Shown here in pieces: positions 1-8,884 of a DNA stretch of 64,000 nucleotides. Under the pieces are notes generated by a model that did not search any database, was not told where the DNA came from, and saw only the letters and a list, made by a program, of their open reading frames with translations. The stretch spans positions 1-64,000 of the forward strand of contig JAJTDM010000015.1 of assembly GCA_021300575.1 (NCBI GenBank), read 5' to 3'. Origin of the DNA: Rubrivivax sp. Its GTDB lineage: Bacteria; Pseudomonadota; Gammaproteobacteria; Burkholderiales; Burkholderiaceae_C. The position numbers and the translations under genes were made by a program. Every line of letters begins with the position of its first letter. The stretch's first letter is position 1.

Positions 1-117
1 CCATGCTGGGTAACCAGAGCAACCCACAAACAAGGCCGGATACAAGGCAGCAGCCGACTTCTTCACAACACGATGCGGGTTTGCACCTATCGCCGGGAGG
101 CATCCATACAAGACCCC

Positions 118-699
118 ATGGCGCGCACCTCCCTGAGCTTTCTGGTGGCCTGCATGGCCCTGGCCGCCTCTGCAGCCCACGCCGGCAAGGCCCATGAGCA
201 TGGCGTGGTCCGGCTGGACGTCAGCGTCGAGGGTTCCAGGCTGACCATCGACATGGTCGCGGCGCTGGACAACTGGCTGGGCTTCGAGCGTGCGCCACGC
301 ACCGATGCCGAGCGCAAGGCAGCGGCAGAGGTGCTGGCGCGCTTGCGGAATCCTCAGCAGGGCACGCCCTTGTTCGTCCCGGACGCTGCTGCGCAGTGCC
401 AACTGGTCAAGGCCGAGGTGTCGGCCCCGGTGCTGGAGCCAGGCGCCAAGCCGGCAGCGAAGTCAGCAACTGCGCCAGCTTCACCCCCGGCCGCCCACAA
501 AAGCGGCGGCGAACATGCCGACCTGGAAGCCAGTTACACCTTCCAGTGCGCCCAGTCCACGCCGCTGCGCACCCTGGAACTCGGCCTGTTCGACGCCTAC
601 AAACGCATCCAGCGCATCCACGTGCAGGTGGCCGGGCCCAAGGGGCAATCCAAGGTGACGCTCAGGCGGCCGGCGCGCAGCATCACGCTGGTGCGCTGA
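118..699 (+). CDS. ZrgA-like DUF2796 periplasmic protein
   Basis: A 193-residue secreted protein. The start at 118 is preferred over an in-frame ATG at 73 because it begins directly with a clean signal peptide (Arg near the start, hydrophobic core, cleavage after AAHA near residue 22). The mature protein opens with HEHG followed by RLDVSVEG, and it carries the later LGLFDAY and VQVAGPKGQ blocks typical of DUF2796/ZrgA. A Pro/Ala/Lys-rich linker with scattered His (roughly residues 112-145) separates the two halves. Family members sit in Zur-regulated zinc-uptake loci, usually beside an ABC ATPase and an FtsX-like permease. Here such genes are the next neighbours but lie on the opposite strand, end to end and 11 bases apart, so they are not one transcript. 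A zinc role is inferred from the family. Confidence 0.8.
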   Translation: MARTSLSFLVACMALAASAAHAGKAHEHGVVRLDVSVEGSRLTIDMVAALDNWLGFERAPRTDAERKAAAEVLARLRNPQQGTPLFVPDAAAQCQLVKAEVSAPVLEPGAKPAAKSATAPASPPAAHKSGGEHADLEASYTFQCAQSTPLRTLELGLFDAYKRIQRIHVQVAGPKGQSKVTLRRPARSITLVR

Positions 700-710
700 C
701 CCAGGTCCGC

Positions 711-1432
<722 letters not shown>

Positions 1433-1436
<4 letters not shown>

Positions 1437-2653
1437 AGCCGGATCGCCAGGGCCGGGTCCAGCTTGGCGGCGCGCCGTGCCGGCGCCACGGCCGCGAGCA
1501 CGCCACACATCGTGGCGACAACGGCCACGCGCAGCGCCAACCCGGGCGCCAGCGTGATGTCGAACAGCGGCAGGCCGTCGGAGCCGCGAACGAAGTGTGT
1601 GAAGGCCCAGATCAGCAGCACGGCCAGCAGCACACCCAACGCCGAGCCCAGCGCGCCGACGATCGCGCCCTGCAGCAGGAAGATGCGCAGCACCTGGCCC
1701 TGGGTGGCTCCCATCGCGCGCAGGATGCCGATCTCGCGCCGCTTCTGCACCACCGACACCACCAGCACGCTGGCGACGCCCAGCAGCACGACGATCATGA
1801 CCACGCCGCGGATCAGACCCGTGCTCACCGACTGCGCATTCAGCGCTGCCACCAACTGCGCATTCGCCTGCTGCCAACTCTCGGCCTTGTAGGGCCAGCG
1901 CGCGGCGAGGTCGGTGGCCAGGCTCTGCGCCGCCCAGATGTCGACCAGGGTCAGGTCCAGGCTGGTCGCGCCGCCAGGCAAGCCCACCAGGCTTTGCGCG
2001 GTGCGCAGCGGCACGATGACCGTGCGCCGGTTCAGTTCACGCACGCCCAGGTCCACCAGCGCGGTCACACGCAATGAATCACTGACCCCGCCCGTGACGA
2101 TGCCCACCCGGTCGCCCGCGCGTACGCCCAGGTCGGCGGCGAGTTCGCGGCCGATGATGCCTTCGCCGGGTCCCAGGCGCGCCTGGCCATCGACGACCTT
2201 GGAGCGCAGGCTGACGATGCGGTCGTAGCGGTCCAGGTCCACGCCCACGAGGGCGATGGCCTTGGAAGCCTCGCCGCGCACCGCCAGGCCCGCGGCCGAG
2301 ACCATCGGGGAGACCGCAGCCACCTCGGGCATGGCTTCGAGCAGGGGCACCAGCAGCTGCCAGTTGCTGATGGAACGGGGCCGCTGGGCGCGCGGCTGCG
2401 TCTGCACCAGTTCGCTGGTGCCGGCGCTGGCCGGGGCGCGGGCGGCCAGCACCACGTCATCGCGCGGGCTCAGCGTCAGGTGCGCCTGCGCCCCCAGGGT
2501 CTTCTCGATGGTGTTGCGCTGCAGCCCGGTGATCAGCGCCGAGATGTAGGCCACCACGGCCACGCCTGCGGCCACGCCGACGATGATCAGCACCGTCTGC
2601 ATGCGCCCTTCACGCAGGAAGCGCGTTGCGACGCGGCGTTCGAATCCCAGCAT
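1433..2653 (-). CDS. FtsX/LolC-type ABC transporter permease
   Basis: A 406-residue membrane protein with the FtsX/MacB layout. One transmembrane segment lies near residues 18-42. A large periplasmic domain of about 230 residues follows (MacB_PCD-like). Three membrane segments fill the last 130 residues, where the conserved REIGILRAMGAT element follows the second segment. The domain order and the separate ATPase gene (overlapping by 4 bases downstream) resemble LolCDE and split MacB systems, which perform mechanotransmission rather than classic transport. The adaptor gene lies upstream on the same strand. Its function is likely export or extraction of an unknown periplasmic substrate. Confidence 0.88.
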
Positions 2654-2670
2654 GGCCGGCTTGCCTCAGG

Positions 2671-2718
2671 GTTTCAGGGTTTCAGGGTTTCAGGGTTGCA
2701 GGGTTTCAGGGTTTCAGC
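2671..2718. repeat. 8-bp tandem repeat (GTTTCAGG) x 6
   Basis: Six head-to-tail copies of GTTTCAGG fill 48 bases. The fourth copy has one substitution (GTTGCAGG) and the last ends in C. The array covers the space between the adaptor gene and the permease gene and includes the TGA stop of the adaptor (2714-2716). Because the unit is not a multiple of 3, copy-number change could move the stop or alter the distance to the permease start at 2653. Confidence 0.9.
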
Positions 2719-3985
2719 GGCCCATGGCGTTGCTCATCGCGGCGCCGGCGTCTTCCTTGCTGCCCTTGCCTGTGCTGGCAGCGAGCGCGGCCGCGGTGTC
2801 GGGGCGCACGCGCTTGCCGGGCTGCGGTGCCGGGCCCAACAGGACGACGTCGCCCGCGCTCAAGCCGTCAACGATCTCGGCCGCAGCCAGGGTGCGCAGC
2901 CCCAGGCGTACCGCGCGCGCCTGGACCCGCCCGTCGCGAACGAGCCAGACGCTCTGGCCGGCCGACGTATCGCCCCGCAGCGCATCAGCGGGCACCACCA
3001 GTGCCTGCTCGCGGCGTGCGGTTTCCACTTCCACCGACAGTGTCATGTCTTCGCGAAGAAAGGCTGGGGGCTGCGCCACCGAGAACTTGACCTCGATCGC
3101 GCCGCGCTGCGCATCGACCAGCGGCGCGATGGACAACACCCGGGCCGTGAAACGCTGTGTCGGGTAGGCGTCGGCCAGCACGCTGGCCCCCTGCCCGGCT
3201 TGCAGTTGCTCCAGGTAGCGCTCGTCCACCTGCGCCACCAGTTGCAGCGGCCCGGCCAGCGCCAGGGTGAACAGCGCGCGGCCCGGCTGCACGATCTGCC
3301 CAGGCTCCACGGCGCGTACCAGCACGCGCGCATCGGCCGGCGCGCGGAGCACGGCCTGCTCCAGGCGTGCCGCGGCGGCCGCCCTGGCCGCGCTGGCCAG
3401 GGCCAACTGCGCCTGCGCCTGGGCCACGTCGGCGCCTGGTTCGGCCACGGCAGCGCGCTGTGCGGCGGCACCGTCCAACTGCGCCTGCGCCACGGCAAGC
3501 GCGCGGCGCACCTCGTCCAGGCGCGCTTGGCTGATGAAGCCTTGTGCCATCAGCTCCTGCGTGCGCTGCAGGTCGGCCTGCGCGGCCACCAGCACCGAAG
3601 CCGCCTGCGCCACACCCGCCTGCGCGGCGCTGCGCCCGGTGCTGCGCAAGCCGGCCAGGCGCGCGGCGGCCTGTGTTTCGCTGGCCCGGGCCTGCGCCAG
3701 CGTCGCGCGCAACTCGTCACTCTCCAGCCGCACCAGCACGTCGCCCGACTTGACCATCGCACCTGCGGCCACGGCCACCTGCAGCACGCGACCGGTCAGC
3801 GTGCTGCCCACGTCGACCCGCGACAAGGTGGCTACGCGCGCAGAAAACTGCAAGCTGCGCACCAGGGGCGCCATGCGGGCGTTGGCCGCCGGCACCAGTG
3901 GCGCACGTGTGACCCACCAAGCCGCCAGGGCAACCAGAAGCGCAACGGCTGCAGCCAACAGCGTGATCACAAGGCGACGCCACAT
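2714..3985 (-). CDS. HlyD/MacA-type periplasmic adaptor subunit
   Basis: A 423-residue membrane fusion protein. A single N-terminal membrane anchor (about residues 5-26) is followed by the first half of a lipoyl-like domain (GRVLQVAVAAGAMVKSGDVL region). A long Ala/Gln-rich alpha-helical hairpin covers about residues 100-215, then the second lipoyl half, a beta-barrel domain (EVKFSVAQ) and a C-terminal membrane-proximal domain. Such adaptors bridge an inner-membrane pump to an outer-membrane channel. Here the partner is the FtsX-type permease and ATPase downstream, giving a MacAB-like tripartite system with the MacB parts on two genes. No outer-membrane channel gene is nearby. The stop codon lies inside an 8-bp tandem repeat. 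Confidence 0.88.
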   Translation of the reverse strand: MWRRLVITLLAAAVALLVALAAWWVTRAPLVPAANARMAPLVRSLQFSARVATLSRVDVGSTLTGRVLQVAVAAGAMVKSGDVLVRLESDELRATLAQARASETQAAARLAGLRSTGRSAAQAGVAQAASVLVAAQADLQRTQELMAQGFISQARLDEVRRALAVAQAQLDGAAAQRAAVAEPGADVAQAQAQLALASAARAAAAARLEQAVLRAPADARVLVRAVEPGQIVQPGRALFTLALAGPLQLVAQVDERYLEQLQAGQGASVLADAYPTQRFTARVLSIAPLVDAQRGAIEVKFSVAQPPAFLREDMTLSVEVETARREQALVVPADALRGDTSAGQSVWLVRDGRVQARAVRLGLRTLAAAEIVDGLSAGDVVLLGPAPQPGKRVRPDTAAALAASTGKGSKEDAGAAMSNAMGR

Positions 3986-4252
3986 CGCATCAATCGTTGC
4001 GCAGCGGCGCCTGAGCGCGCGCGCGTGATGCTGGCGAGGCAGTCAGCCGGTCCGTCACGCCAGCCGTACTGCGACACCTGCCGCCCTGCGCACCCGGAAC
4101 TTCCACTTTCACGGGAACATCCTCCCCGTGCACTGTGTGCCAGCACGCCAAACCAGCAAATGACCTGGATCATGCCGGAGCGCATGAACCGGTCACCCCA
4201 GAAGCGCGCCGGCGCCCGCCGCCAGCCCGCGCACTGGCGCGCAGCCCTGGCC

Positions 4253-5662
4253 CTAAGCGGCGGCGGGGGGCCTGCGCACCGGGCAGGCGGACTCAAACGC
4301 GCGGGCCGCCCGCAGCACCAGGGCGTCGTCGAACATGGGCCCCACGAGTTGCAGGCCGATCGGCAGGCCCTGCGAACTCAACCCGCAGGGCACGGTGATG
4401 GCCGGCTGCTGCGTCAGGTTGAAGGGGTAGCTGAAGGGGGTCCAGCCCAGCATCGCCTCGGCCGTCATGGTCACCTGGCCGGCGGGCTTGGCATCAAAGG
4501 CCGTCACCGCCACGCTGGGCGTGACCAGCAGGTCAAAGCGCTGCATGAACTGCCGCATGTGCGTGCCCAACACACCCCGCCGCAAGTTCAGGCGCTGCAC
4601 ATCCAAGGCGCTGTAACCGCTGCCGGCCTGCGCTTCGGTGGCGAAGTCAGGGTCGGTGACCGCCTGCTGCTCGGGCGTGAGCGTGTTCCACAGCGTCCAG
4701 GCGCCTACGAACCACAGGCCGATGGTGATGTCCAGCGGATCGTCGAAGCCCGGGTCGACGGTCTCGACATGCGCCCCCAGGTCGGCCAGGTGGCGCACCG
4801 CCCGCTCGCAGGCCGCAGCCACCTCGGGGTCCACGCCCTGGGCATAGCCCAGCGTGGGCGACCAGGCCACGCGCAGGCCGCGCACGCCGTCTTCCAGGCC
4901 CACCCCGTAGTCCCTCGCAGCGGGCGGCAACGAGGTCCAGTCGCGCGCATCGGGCCGGCTCAGCACGGTCAGCGCCAGCGCGGCGTCGCGCACGCTCATC
5001 GTGTGCGGGCCCAGGTGGGACACGGTGCCGAAGGGCGACAGCGGATACGCCGGCACGCGCCCGAAGCTGGGCTTGAGCCCGACGTTGCCGCAGAAGGCGG
5101 CCGGGATGCGCACGCTGCCCGCGCCGTCCGTGCCGATGCCGATCGGCCCCATGCCGGCCGCCACCGCGGCCGCGGCCCCACCCGAGGAGCCTCCCGGGGT
5201 CTTGGCCAGGTTCCACGGGTTGCGCGTCAGGCCGGTGAGCGGGGAATTGGTCTCGCCCTTGCAGCCGAACTCCGGCGTCGCCGTCTTGCCCAGCAGCACC
5301 GCACCCGCCTCGCGCAGGCGGGCCGTCACGGGTGCATCCACGTCCCAGGGCTGGGCGGGGTCCACCGTGTGGCTGCCGCGGCGCGTGGGCCAGCCGCGCG
5401 TGAGGATCAGGTCCTTGATCGACACCGGCACGCCCTCCAGGGCACCGCAGGGCACCCCGCGCGTCCACCGGTCCGCGCTCGCGCGGGCGGCGGCCAGCGC
5501 CTCGTCATGCGCCACATGACAGAACGCGAGCAGCGTGGGGTTGAGCCGGTCGATGCGCGCCAGCACGGCCTGGGTGGCCTCCACGGGCGAGGCCTGGCCG
5601 CTGCGGTACAGGGCGAGCAAGTCGGTGGCCGTGCAGTCGGCCAGGTCGGTGGGCAGGTTCAT
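4253..5662 (-). CDS. Amidase signature family enzyme
   Basis: A 469-residue amidase of the GatA/AtzF-like amidase-signature family, which hydrolyses amide bonds with a Ser-cis-Ser-Lys triad. The catalytic Lys lies in VSIKDL (about residue 83). The Gly/Ser stretch TPGGSSGGAAAA holds the cis-Ser, and the nucleophile lies in the following GTDGAGSVRIPA block. Length is normal. It is not likely to be the GatA of aminoacyl-tRNA synthesis, because no gatB or gatC is nearby. It is divergent from an M81 peptidase gene with 180 bases between the two starts, so the pair may share a control region. The substrate is unknown. A second member of the family lies at 16156-17562. Confidence 0.88.
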   Translation of the reverse strand: MNLPTDLADCTATDLLALYRSGQASPVEATQAVLARIDRLNPTLLAFCHVAHDEALAAARASADRWTRGVPCGALEGVPVSIKDLILTRGWPTRRGSHTVDPAQPWDVDAPVTARLREAGAVLLGKTATPEFGCKGETNSPLTGLTRNPWNLAKTPGGSSGGAAAAVAAGMGPIGIGTDGAGSVRIPAAFCGNVGLKPSFGRVPAYPLSPFGTVSHLGPHTMSVRDAALALTVLSRPDARDWTSLPPAARDYGVGLEDGVRGLRVAWSPTLGYAQGVDPEVAAACERAVRHLADLGAHVETVDPGFDDPLDITIGLWFVGAWTLWNTLTPEQQAVTDPDFATEAQAGSGYSALDVQRLNLRRGVLGTHMRQFMQRFDLLVTPSVAVTAFDAKPAGQVTMTAEAMLGWTPFSYPFNLTQQPAITVPCGLSSQGLPIGLQLVGPMFDDALVLRAARAFESACPVRRPPAAA

Positions 5663-5716
5663 GGCAGTGGCAGCGCGGGGGCGATGCGGTGGGTTGGGTC
5701 AGGGGTCGTGCGGACA

Positions 5717-5730
5717 TTGTCGGCAGACAA
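5717..5730. promoter_or_regulatory. Candidate operator, inverted repeat in divergent region
   Basis: TTGTC-GGCA-GACAA is a perfect inverted repeat with 5-base arms. It lies in the 180-base region between the divergent amidase (start 5662) and M81 peptidase (start 5843) genes. Its position suits a shared repressor or activator site. No regulator gene adjoins it, and the arms are short enough to occur by chance. Confidence 0.3.
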
Positions 5731-5842
5731 ATCCGATCTTGCGCGAGCGCGGCACGCAGCAGCAGCGGGAATCCCCTGATCTTGAGACATGCACAATCGA
5801 TTCGATCCACGCACCAGAACACCCCCACCGGAGACACGCCCC

Positions 5843-7333
5843 ATGAAACTCGTCATCGCCCAGATGAAGCACGAGACCAACACCTACTCGCCCGTGCCCA
5901 CGCCCATCGGCCGGTTCTCGTCCCTCGGGCCGCTGCCACCCGAGGGTGAAGAGGCCATCCGGGCCTACCGCGGCACGGGCTCCGCACTAGGCGCCTTCCT
6001 GCAACTGGCGGAGGAAGCGGGCGCCGAGGTGGACGTGCCCATTGCCGCCTCGGCCTGGCCCAGCGGTCACGTGGAAGATGCGGCCTTCGAGCACATCGCC
6101 AGCCGCATCTGCGCGGCCGTGGCGCGCGGCTGCGACGCCGTGCTGCTGGACCTGCACGGCGCCATGGTCACGCAAAGCCATGAAGACGGCGAAGGCGAGC
6201 TGCTGCGGCGCATTCGCGCCATCGCCCCCGACGTGCCCATCGGCGTGGCGCTGGACATGCACACCAACCTGTACGACGGCATGGCGCAGTGCGCCACGGC
6301 GATTGCCGGCTACCAGACCTATCCGCACGTGGACATGCACGGCACCGGGCTGCGGGCTGGGCGCGCCATCCTCGCCCAACTGGCCGGCAAGGCACGCCCC
6401 ACCATGGCCTGGGGCCGCCAGCCCATGCTGCCGCACGTGATGCGCCAGGGCTCGGACGACTCGCCCAACAAGGAGATCCAGGCCCGCTGCAAGGAGATGG
6501 AAGCGCAGGGCGCCTTGAGCGCCAGCGTCTTCGTGGGCTTTCCGAACGCGGACATCGAGTTCGCCGGCCTGTCGGCCGTGGTGGTGACCGATGGCGACGA
6601 GGCCCTGGCGCGCCGCTGGTGCGACGAATTGCTGGCCATGGCCTGGGCAGCGCGCGAGAAGTTCGTCTACCGCATCGAGCCGCTGGCCGAGTCCATGGCC
6701 CGGGCCCAGGCCCTGGCCAACGCCAAGCCGCCGGGCAGCGGCCCGGTCGTGCTGCTGGACCACAGCGATAACTGCGCCAGCGGCGGCACCATGGACACCA
6801 TGACGGTGCTGGGCGCCATCCTGGACGCCGGCCTGGAAGACGTGGCCGCCTTCGCCATCTTCGACCCCGAGGCTGCACAAGCCATGCAGCAGGCCGGCAT
6901 CGGTGCCGAGATCACGCTGTCGCTGGGCGGCAAGCTGGACATGCCAGCCATCGGCCTGAAGGGCCAGCCCCGCACCGTCAGCGGCCGCGTCAAGCTGCTT
7001 TGCGACGGCCAATTCCGCAACCAGGGGCCGATGGCCGCCGGCGAGCACAACGACATGGGCCTGACCGCCGTGCTGGACACGGGCCGGGTGGAGATCGTGG
7101 TCATCTCCAACCACGTGGAGCCGCACGACCTGGCGGCCTTCACCGCCGTGGGCATTGCCCCGCAGCGCAAGCGTTTCGTCATGCTCAAGAGCCGCGTGCA
7201 CTGGCGCGCCGGCCTGCGCGCCCTGGCCCACGCCGTGGTGGAGTGCGCGGGTACGGGGGTGTGCACCTCCGACTACGACCTGCTGGCCTTCCAGCACGTG
7301 CGCCGGCCGATGTATCCGCTGGACAAGCTGTAG
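5843..7333 (+). CDS. M81 family metallopeptidase (MlrC-like)
   Basis: A 496-residue protein of the M81/MlrC family (N-terminal DUF1485 domain followed by the MlrC C-terminal domain). Family motifs are present: HETNTYSP at residues 9-16, the DLHGAMV block, LDMHTNLY and the YPHVDMH block, which together supply the predicted zinc ligands. The C-terminal half contains LLDHSDNCASGG, typical of the MlrC_C domain. The start at 5843 is chosen because GGAG lies about 10 bases ahead and the homologous sequence starts with MKLVIAQMKHE. MlrC itself cleaves the linear peptides released during microcystin breakdown, but most family members have no known substrate. It is divergent from an amidase. A second, distant paralogue lies at 57396-58907. 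Confidence 0.88.
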   Translation: MKLVIAQMKHETNTYSPVPTPIGRFSSLGPLPPEGEEAIRAYRGTGSALGAFLQLAEEAGAEVDVPIAASAWPSGHVEDAAFEHIASRICAAVARGCDAVLLDLHGAMVTQSHEDGEGELLRRIRAIAPDVPIGVALDMHTNLYDGMAQCATAIAGYQTYPHVDMHGTGLRAGRAILAQLAGKARPTMAWGRQPMLPHVMRQGSDDSPNKEIQARCKEMEAQGALSASVFVGFPNADIEFAGLSAVVVTDGDEALARRWCDELLAMAWAAREKFVYRIEPLAESMARAQALANAKPPGSGPVVLLDHSDNCASGGTMDTMTVLGAILDAGLEDVAAFAIFDPEAAQAMQQAGIGAEITLSLGGKLDMPAIGLKGQPRTVSGRVKLLCDGQFRNQGPMAAGEHNDMGLTAVLDTGRVEIVVISNHVEPHDLAAFTAVGIAPQRKRFVMLKSRVHWRAGLRALAHAVVECAGTGVCTSDYDLLAFQHVRRPMYPLDKL

Positions 7334-7391
7334 GCGCTGCGGCCACTGCCGACACTTCACTCGCCTTGAGGGGCCCCGCGCGCCGTGACCC

Positions 7392-7443
7392 CTCCAGCCG
7401 GCTCCTCCACCCGACCCCTCCAACCGGCTCCTCCAACCGGCCC
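7392..7443. repeat. 13-bp tandem repeat x 4
   Basis: Four adjacent 13-base units with consensus CTCCAACCGGCYC. The unit boundaries are 7392, 7405, 7418 and 7431, and the second unit is the most diverged. The array lies in the non-coding space downstream of the M81 peptidase stop and ahead of the DUF2789 gene. No hairpin or promoter function is evident. Confidence 0.8.
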
Positions 7444-7525
7444 CATCGCTCGGCTTGAGGCCGGTCAACAGCTGCCCCGGGCGCCAGCGCATGCTCGTCA
7501 TGTGCAGTCATGGGAGTCGAGTGCA

Positions 7526-7600
7526 ATGAAACCCTTCATACCGATCATGCTGACGCCCGTGCAGCGAGAGCAACTGGGCCGCCTGCGGCGCGGTGAGTAG
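7526..7600 (+). CDS. Possible 24-residue leader or small protein
   Basis: A short frame of 24 codons begins at ATG 7526, with GGGAG about 10 bases ahead, and ends nine bases before the DUF2789 start. It encodes a peptide with a hydrophobic PFIPIML stretch and a charged Arg/Glu end. It may be a translated leader of the downstream gene or chance. I recognise no family. Confidence 0.25.
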   Translation: MKPFIPIMLTPVQREQLGRLRRGE

Positions 7601-7609
7601 CGCGGCGCC

Positions 7610-7894
7610 ATGGAGCCGCCCGTCCACTGCATCGGTGACCTGTTCCGCCAGTTGGGCCTAGCTGACCGGCCCGCCGAAATCGCAGCCTTTCTGACGCGCC
7701 ACCGGCCCTTGCCGGCGAAGACGGTGCTGGCCGATGCACCGATCTGGAGCCCGGTGCAGTCACAGTTCCTGCGCGAGGGCATCGCCGACAACGCCGACTG
7801 GGCGCAGGTGGTGGACACACTTGACGCCAGCCTGCGGGACTTTGCCCATGTCCGCCAGCGCCCTCAAGAGCGGTCCGCACCGCAGCAAGTCTGA
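7610..7894 (+). CDS. DUF2789 family protein
   Basis: A 94-residue soluble protein that matches the DUF2789 pattern: an N-terminal block reading MEPPVHCIGDLFRQLGL, a central FLTRHRPLP block, then APIWSPVQSQFLREGIADNADWAQVVDTLD. Family members occur widely in proteobacteria and have no assigned biochemical role. The last 15 or so residues (Arg/Gln-rich) look like a non-conserved tail. There is no signal peptide. It is followed by two small stress-associated genes on the same strand, but the gap of 85 bases to the next start leaves co-transcription open. Confidence 0.75.
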   Translation: MEPPVHCIGDLFRQLGLADRPAEIAAFLTRHRPLPAKTVLADAPIWSPVQSQFLREGIADNADWAQVVDTLDASLRDFAHVRQRPQERSAPQQV

Positions 7895-7979
7895 CGAGCC
7901 GTGCGCTGGGGTGCGTTCGCGCACAGGCCGCGAGCCTGTCGGCGCCTATGGTCCTGATTCACTCACACAAGGAACGAAC

Positions 7980-8390
7980 ATGGAAACCAACGACGTCACT
8001 CGTGACAACCTCGGCATGTACGCCCACAGCGACTCTGGCCCAGGCCCCGCGCTGATGGGCGCCCACACCATGCTGGGCAACGATGTCTACAACAAGGACG
8101 GTGAGGACCTGGGCGACATCAAGGAATTCATGATCGACATGGCCTCCGGCAAGGTCGCCTATGCGGTTCTGTCTTTCGGTGGCTTGCTCGGCATGGGCGA
8201 CAAGCTGTTCGCTGTGCCCTGGGATGCACTCGCATTGGATACCACGAACAAGCGCTTCACCCTCAACGTCCTGAAGGACGCCATGAAGGACGCGCCAGGC
8301 TTCGACAAGGACCATTGGCCATCGATGTCGGACCCGATATGGGCCACCAGCGTGCACAAGTTCTATGGCACGCCTGACGCGCCGAACTGA
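7980..8390 (+). CDS. PRC-barrel domain protein
   Basis: A 136-residue protein with a PRC-barrel fold. The segment LGNDVYNKDGEDLGDIKEFMID is followed by GKVAYAVLSFGG and a short strand-rich core. The start at 7980 is preferred over longer in-frame options because AAGGA lies six bases ahead and the coding upstream overlaps the DUF2789 gene. Single-domain PRC-barrel proteins of this type are commonly stress-linked and lack known catalytic activity. The C-terminal part (DAMKDAPGFDKDHWP) is a typical extension of this subgroup. It lies next to a CsbD-like gene, a frequent pairing in betaproteobacteria, which suggests a common stress regulon. Confidence 0.82.
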   Translation: METNDVTRDNLGMYAHSDSGPGPALMGAHTMLGNDVYNKDGEDLGDIKEFMIDMASGKVAYAVLSFGGLLGMGDKLFAVPWDALALDTTNKRFTLNVLKDAMKDAPGFDKDHWPSMSDPIWATSVHKFYGTPDAPN

Positions 8391-8447
8391 GCCATTGCGC
8401 CAACCTTTGGACACGCTGATTTTTCAACTTCAACTCAAGGTCGAACC

Positions 8448-8630
8448 ATGAACAAAGATCAAGTCAAGGGCGCCCTGAAACACGCCGCAGGCCATGTGCA
8501 GGAAACCACCGGCAAGGTGATCGGCAGCAAGGAACAGCAGCTCAAGGGCATCAAGAAGCAAGCGGAGGGCCACGGGCAGAAGGCTGTCGGCGACATCAAG
8601 CAAGTCGCCAAGGACGCAAGCAAGAAGTAG
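8448..8630 (+). CDS. CsbD-like stress protein
   Basis: A 60-residue, Lys/Gln-rich, probably flexible protein. It has the CsbD signature: MNKDQVKGALKHAAGHVQE, then TGKVIGSKEQQLKG, and a Lys-rich helical end. An AAGGTCG element precedes the ATG at 8448. CsbD proteins accumulate under general stress in many bacteria, and their molecular role is unknown. It follows the PRC-barrel gene by 57 bases on the same strand. The 254 bases downstream to the LysR stop hold nothing that I can identify. Confidence 0.85.
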   Translation: MNKDQVKGALKHAAGHVQETTGKVIGSKEQQLKGIKKQAEGHGQKAVGDIKQVAKDASKK

Positions 8631-8884
8631 GCGCCACCCACCACGAGGGATAGGGACTCGGCTCTCGGCGCCGTGCCCTTCCCCTTCAGATTGATGTCGG
8701 CGTTGTGCCGTGCGACGACGGCCCCTTCAACCAGCCAGTGAACTGCCAGAAGGCGATCGCTCAACGTGATGTGAGCGAACCTCAACGTGGCGGATTGCGA
8801 GGCACCGGGACGGTTCACTGGAGGCCGGCTTGATCCCTGCTGGCTGCAGCGGCGTCCACCAGGATGACGCTAAGACGCGGGCGC

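Noticed and set aside
2480-5779. A 1099-codon open frame on the plus strand
   Set aside because: It runs antisense to the adaptor and amidase genes, has no recognisable domain and is a product of high GC content.
8459-8818. A 119-codon minus-strand frame over the CsbD gene
   Set aside because: It overlaps a well-supported gene in antisense and shows no family similarity.
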